64,000 nt of DNA from Streptomyces sp. TSRI0281 (GTDB taxonomy: Bacteria > Actinomycetota > Actinomycetes > Streptomycetales > Streptomycetaceae): NCBI RefSeq assembly GCF_001905125.1, contig NZ_LWLE01000012.1:376759-440758 (forward strand). The letters run 5' to 3'. The stretch's first letter is position 1, and the number at the start of each line of letters is the position of its first letter. The notes under the pieces are model-generated. The model had not been told where the DNA came from, did no database searches, and saw only the letters and a list, made by a program, of their open reading frames with translations. Below are positions 61,501 through 64,000 of the stretch, one piece after another. The translations under genes and the position numbers were made by a program.

Positions 61501-64000
61501 CCTCGGTGGAACGGCCGCCGCGCACAGGGCCCCCGTGGCGGACGCGACCGGCTTCACCGTCTCGCCTCTTCCCGAAGTCGCCCCCGGCCGTGTCGCCGAT
61601 GGCGTCGGGGCCGCGGTGGACCTGGTCTTCGGCCACATAGCGGAACTGGTGCGGTCGAAGCCCAGGGGAGCCCACCGGTTCGTCGCGCTGGTGGACGACC
61701 GCGTACCGAGGCACTACCACGCGCCGCTCACCGGCCTGTTCAGGACCGTCGTGCTGGAGAACCCGCGCATCTCGGGCCGGGTCGTACGCGTCGCGGGGCT
61801 CGACACCGCGTCGCCCGAGCGGATCGCGGAGATTCTCCGGGCGGAGGCGGCGGACGGGTCGGCCGACTGCGAGATCCGCCACGGGGCGGACGGCACACGT
61901 CTCGCGTCACGGCCCGGGGACCTCCCGCTGGGCGAGGGAGCCGAGATCCCGCCGCTGAAGGAGGGCGGGGTCTACTGGATCACGGGCGGTCTAGGCGGCC
62001 TGGGGCTGCATGTCGCGCGGTACTTCGCCCGGCGTGCCGGCGTCACCGTTGTCCTGAGCGGCCGGTCGGAACCCGGAACCGCAAGCGAGGCGGCCCTGCG
62101 AGAGCTGCGGGAAGCCGGGGCCGACGCCCACTATCTCCCCCTGGACGTGGGGTCGACGGGTGATGTGGACCGCGCGGTCCGCGCCATCACCCGGGACCAC
62201 GGAACGATCGACGGCATCGTCCACGCGGCGGGCATCCTCCGTGACGCGTACATCTTCACCAAGGACGCGTCCGATCTCCGGGCGGTGCTGGAGGCGAAGG
62301 TCGCGGGCGTTCTCAACCTCGACGCCGCCTCGCGCGGCCTGCCGCTCGACTTCTTCGTCGCCTTCTCCTCGGTGGCGGGGGTGTTCGGCAACGCGGGGCA
62401 GTCGGACTACGCGGCGGCCAACGCCTTCCTGGACGCCTTCGCCCACCACCGCCGAGCGCTGGTCGACATCGGCGAGCGGTCCGGGCGAACCCGCGCCGTC
62501 AGCTGGCCGCTGTGGGCCGACGGGGGGATGTCCGTGGACCCCGTGACGCTGGAGTCGATGCGCCGGGACCGCGGCTGGGAGCCCCTGCCGACGGAGGACG
62601 GGCTGCGCGTCCTCGGCCGCGTACTGGGCGATGCGCCCGAACACGTCGTCGTCGCGTACGGCGCCGCCGCCACGCTCACGGCGGCCCCGCCCCCGCACGC
62701 GCCCGTCTCCCTGCCCACGGACACCGCTCCCGCCCTCGCCCTCGCCGAGGGAGAGCTGACGGAGCGTACGACGGCACTGCTGCGCCGCATCGTGGGCGAT
62801 GTGCTGCACCGCGATCCCCACACGCTGGACGAGACGGTCAACCTCGTCGAGTACGGGATCGACTCGCTCGCCATCCTTGAGACGACCGCCTCGCTCGAAG
62901 AGATCTTCGGCCCGTTGCCCAAGACGATCTTCTTCGAGCACACCAATATCGAGGGCGTCGCCGGCCACTTCATCGCGGAGCACGGCGACACGCTGCGCGC
63001 CCTCGTCGCTGCCGAAGACCCGCCCCAGTCGTCGGCCGCCCCCGCCGCAGCCCTGCCGGACGCGGTGCCGGCGCCCGCGGCCCCCGCGCGGCCCGATCCC
63101 GTCGCACCTGCCCGGCCCGCTCCTGTCACCGGTACGCCGGCCGCCCCCGACCGGCGCGACACCGTACCGGGCCCGCGCGACGACTACCACGACATCGCGA
63201 TCATCGGCATCTCGGGGACGTACCCCGGAGCGGACACACTCGGCGACCTCTGGTCGGTGCTCGAAGAGGGCCGCGACGAGTTCCGTGAAGTACCGCGCGA
63301 ACGCTGGGACTACGACGCGGTCTACAGTCGCGACCGCAGTGTCCTCGGCAAGAGTTCCATCCGTACCGGAACCTACCTCCGGGACATCGACATGTTCGAT
63401 CCCCGCTACTTCCGCATCTCCAAGCGTGATGCCGAGAGCATGTCGCCCGAAGTCCGTCTGTTCCTGCAGACCGGTGTCGAGGCGCTTGAGGACGCGGGCT
63501 ATTCGCGCGAGACGATCCACCGCGTGTACGAAGGCGATGTCGGCGTACTCGCCGGTTCCATGAGCAACCACTACGGTCTGTACGGATTTCAGAACAGTCT
63601 GACGCGCGGGTCCCCGGCAAGCGGCAGTTACACGGGGACGCTGCCCAACATGCTCTCGTACTTCTACGGGCTCACCGGTCCCTCGATCTTCGTGGACACG
63701 ATGTGCTCGGGGTCCTCGACCTGTGTCCACCAAGCCGTGCAGATGCTCCGTGCGCGCGAGTGCAAGATGGTCGTCGCGGGCGGAGTGAACCTGCTGCTGC
63801 ACCCGTACAACCTCATCACCTCGTCGCAGGAGCACTTCACGACGGCGACCTCCGACGTGATCCGGAGCTTCGGTCTGGGCGCGGACGGGACGATCCTGGG
63901 GGAGGGCATCGGAGCCCTCGTCCTCAAACCGCTCGTCGAGGCCGAGCGCGACGGCGACCATGTGTACGCGGTCATCAAGGGAACCGCTCTCGCCAACGCG
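58592..64000 (+). CDS. AT-less type I polyketide synthase (KS-DH-KR-ACP-KS...), 3' end outside window
   Basis: At least 1803 residues, open to the last base. KS1 (10-430; Cys181 in DTACSSS, His316, His362), a KS-linker region without AT (435-620, ending PGYPFARERHW), DH (625-900; HVVRGTRVLP with His655, Asp851), KR (about 1128-1330; WITGGLGGLG, Tyr1273), ACP (Ser1425) and KS2 (from about 1534; Cys1705 in DTMCSGSST). The missing AT matches the free AT upstream. KS1 reads HGPGTPVGDP for the usual H-G-T-G-T. Order fits the glutarimide-forming start (KS-DH-KR-ACP, then a branching KS). GGAGG 6 bases before the ATG at 58592, which overlaps the amidotransferase stop. Confidence 0.92.
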   Translation, partial: MSTVEPTPATDDVAIIGLALRFPGADTLEELSGHLIAGRSLISEVPAERWSKETYFGDPKRGAQKTNSIWGGFIEHADCFDADFFTISPREAESMDPQQRMTLELAWRAIENAGYAASALAGTETGVFMGVCHADYAEMMEREGARTDVYFPTGTAYSIIANRVSYHFDFQGPSITNDTACSSSLVSVYEAVRALSNGECGLALAGGVNLIWSPKHFVAFSQASMLSRTGRASAFDESADGYVRGEGGAILLLKPLAQAVADGDPIQAVIKGVATNHGGRTNSLTVTNPTAQANLIERLYTRAGIRPETVTYIEAHGPGTPVGDPIEIMALKRAFRNLHAAQGTVAQPSSCGIGSVKTNIGHLEGAAGVAGIAKVIGSLAHRTLPATVNFQNQNKLIRLDDSPFHVIRDTQPWAAPSTGKDGEALPRRAGVSSFGFGGTNAHVVLEEHLADDGTRDEPVRGAQLVPLSAKTPERLRAVVGNLLSHLREQPSQALADIAYTLRSGREPMPARVAFVVADRAELDAALQAFMDGTRAEGEVHLGGTVAAADEGITELKRTGALWAGGGEVDWAERPGAGTAAARPRRVCLPGYPFARERHWFRTPPKDVAAATAPPAAIRSAVHHPLVHADTSDASGPAGRRYSSTFTGEEPFLASHVVRGTRVLPAAAHVEMVRAAVARAVGRDAEEPAVIRLRNVAWPRPLVVEDSPVDVSVGLTPQGSGAIAFEVSTGTATTVVHSSGLVEIGAPEQPERLDLDTLLAACPGERGPAEVYAAFHARGLEYGPAMRGLKELRVGARELLARIAEPGAGQAEDAGQADAAQADAAQAEGAGRAGDVRRAEGAGFVVPPSVLDAALQSSLVLLAETSREPSDSPALPFAFEELTVHGPCAPETWAWVRRREGHSALAMFDIDLCDGEGIVSVSLRGLVQRTDPAKPGRGPGADIVTATVQWVPTPLGTHEGEAAAFPAVRGYLGGTAAAHRAPVADATGFTVSPLPEVAPGRVADGVGAAVDLVFGHIAELVRSKPRGAHRFVALVDDRVPRHYHAPLTGLFRTVVLENPRISGRVVRVAGLDTASPERIAEILRAEAADGSADCEIRHGADGTRLASRPGDLPLGEGAEIPPLKEGGVYWITGGLGGLGLHVARYFARRAGVTVVLSGRSEPGTASEAALRELREAGADAHYLPLDVGSTGDVDRAVRAITRDHGTIDGIVHAAGILRDAYIFTKDASDLRAVLEAKVAGVLNLDAASRGLPLDFFVAFSSVAGVFGNAGQSDYAAANAFLDAFAHHRRALVDIGERSGRTRAVSWPLWADGGMSVDPVTLESMRRDRGWEPLPTEDGLRVLGRVLGDAPEHVVVAYGAAATLTAAPPPHAPVSLPTDTAPALALAEGELTERTTALLRRIVGDVLHRDPHTLDETVNLVEYGIDSLAILETTASLEEIFGPLPKTIFFEHTNIEGVAGHFIAEHGDTLRALVAAEDPPQSSAAPAAALPDAVPAPAAPARPDPVAPARPAPVTGTPAAPDRRDTVPGPRDDYHDIAIIGISGTYPGADTLGDLWSVLEEGRDEFREVPRERWDYDAVYSRDRSVLGKSSIRTGTYLRDIDMFDPRYFRISKRDAESMSPEVRLFLQTGVEALEDAGYSRETIHRVYEGDVGVLAGSMSNHYGLYGFQNSLTRGSPASGSYTGTLPNMLSYFYGLTGPSIFVDTMCSGSSTCVHQAVQMLRARECKMVVAGGVNLLLHPYNLITSSQEHFTTATSDVIRSFGLGADGTILGEGIGALVLKPLVEAERDGDHVYAVIKGTALANA
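61009..61110 (+). repeat. Degenerate Ala/Gln/Asp-coding repeat inside the DH domain
   Basis: Tandem 15-base units of the form GCGCAGGCCGACGCC, with variants, encode GQAEDAGQADAAQADAAQAE and then G-A-G-R-A-G-D-V-R-R-A-E-G-A-G. The array sits just before the catalytic aspartate segment of the dehydratase. Likely a surface-loop expansion by slippage. Confidence 0.7.

Noticed and set aside
61991..63961. 656-residue minus-strand frame near the right edge
   Set aside because: Opposite the KR-ACP-KS2 part of the PKS, whose catalytic motifs are intact on the plus strand.

Overview
The base composition (very high GC, G/C-rich third codon positions), frequent GTG/TTG starts, ATGA/GTGA gene overlaps, rare TTA leucine codons and the gene families present all point to a Streptomyces chromosome, probably an accessory region rich in specialised metabolism. 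No rRNA, tRNA or CRISPR array was seen.

Left part (1-17 kb): the end of a TetR regulator, then an apparently complete polycyclic tetramate macrolactam (PTM) cluster in one direction: sterol-desaturase-type hydroxylase, one iterative PKS-NRPS (KS-AT-DH-KR-ACP-C-A-PCP-TE), two phytoene-desaturase-like FAD oxidoreductases, an MDR-type oxidoreductase and a P450. Gene order and content match the frontalamide (ftdA-F) type. A hairpin terminator follows, then a Rieske oxygenase on the other strand.

Centre left (18.5-31 kb): an accessory island. A minus-strand operon encodes a dCTP-deaminase-like protein, a HIT protein, an unrecognised (possibly ATP-grasp-like) protein, a cysteine desulfurase and a poorly characterised exonuclease-like protein with a frameshifted end. 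Divergent from it are a LysR-type regulator and an endonuclease/exonuclease/phosphatase domain fused to a methyltransferase. A MazG-like pyrophosphohydrolase and an IS701-type element (frameshifted transposase, CTAG target duplication) follow. This nucleotide/sulfur/methyl-transfer gene set is my main candidate for an undescribed system. Next come an Imm1-like orphan, an ECF41/SigJ-like sigma factor with a divergent membrane protein, an HxlR regulator and an alpha/beta hydrolase. Two 54-bp near-copies of one sequence lie at 18.6 and 30.5 kb.

Centre (32-45 kb): a GntR/FadR regulator, an MFS transporter and a truncated, frameshifted carboxylic acid reductase form a decayed operon. Then come a response-regulator remnant, an SRPBCC protein, an AurF-like diiron oxygenase with a ferredoxin-reductase fusion behind TetR-type palindromes, a PQQ-repeat lipoprotein, a divergent LysR/M20 peptidase pair and small hypothetical genes.

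Right part (45-64 kb): a GNAT protein, a coiled-coil HTH protein, a large secreted DUF6259-type protein with three LacI-like operators, a nitrobindin-like protein, a VOC protein, and the start of a trans-AT PKS cluster. A large SARP regulator with two consecutive TTA codons diverges from a free AT, a free ACP, an asparagine-synthase-like amidotransferase and an AT-less PKS (KS-DH-KR-ACP-KS...) that runs off the window. The AT/ACP/amidotransferase/AT-less PKS order is that of glutarimide polyketide clusters (iso-migrastatin, lactimidomycin, cycloheximide types), so two different polyketide pathways lie about 38 kb apart.
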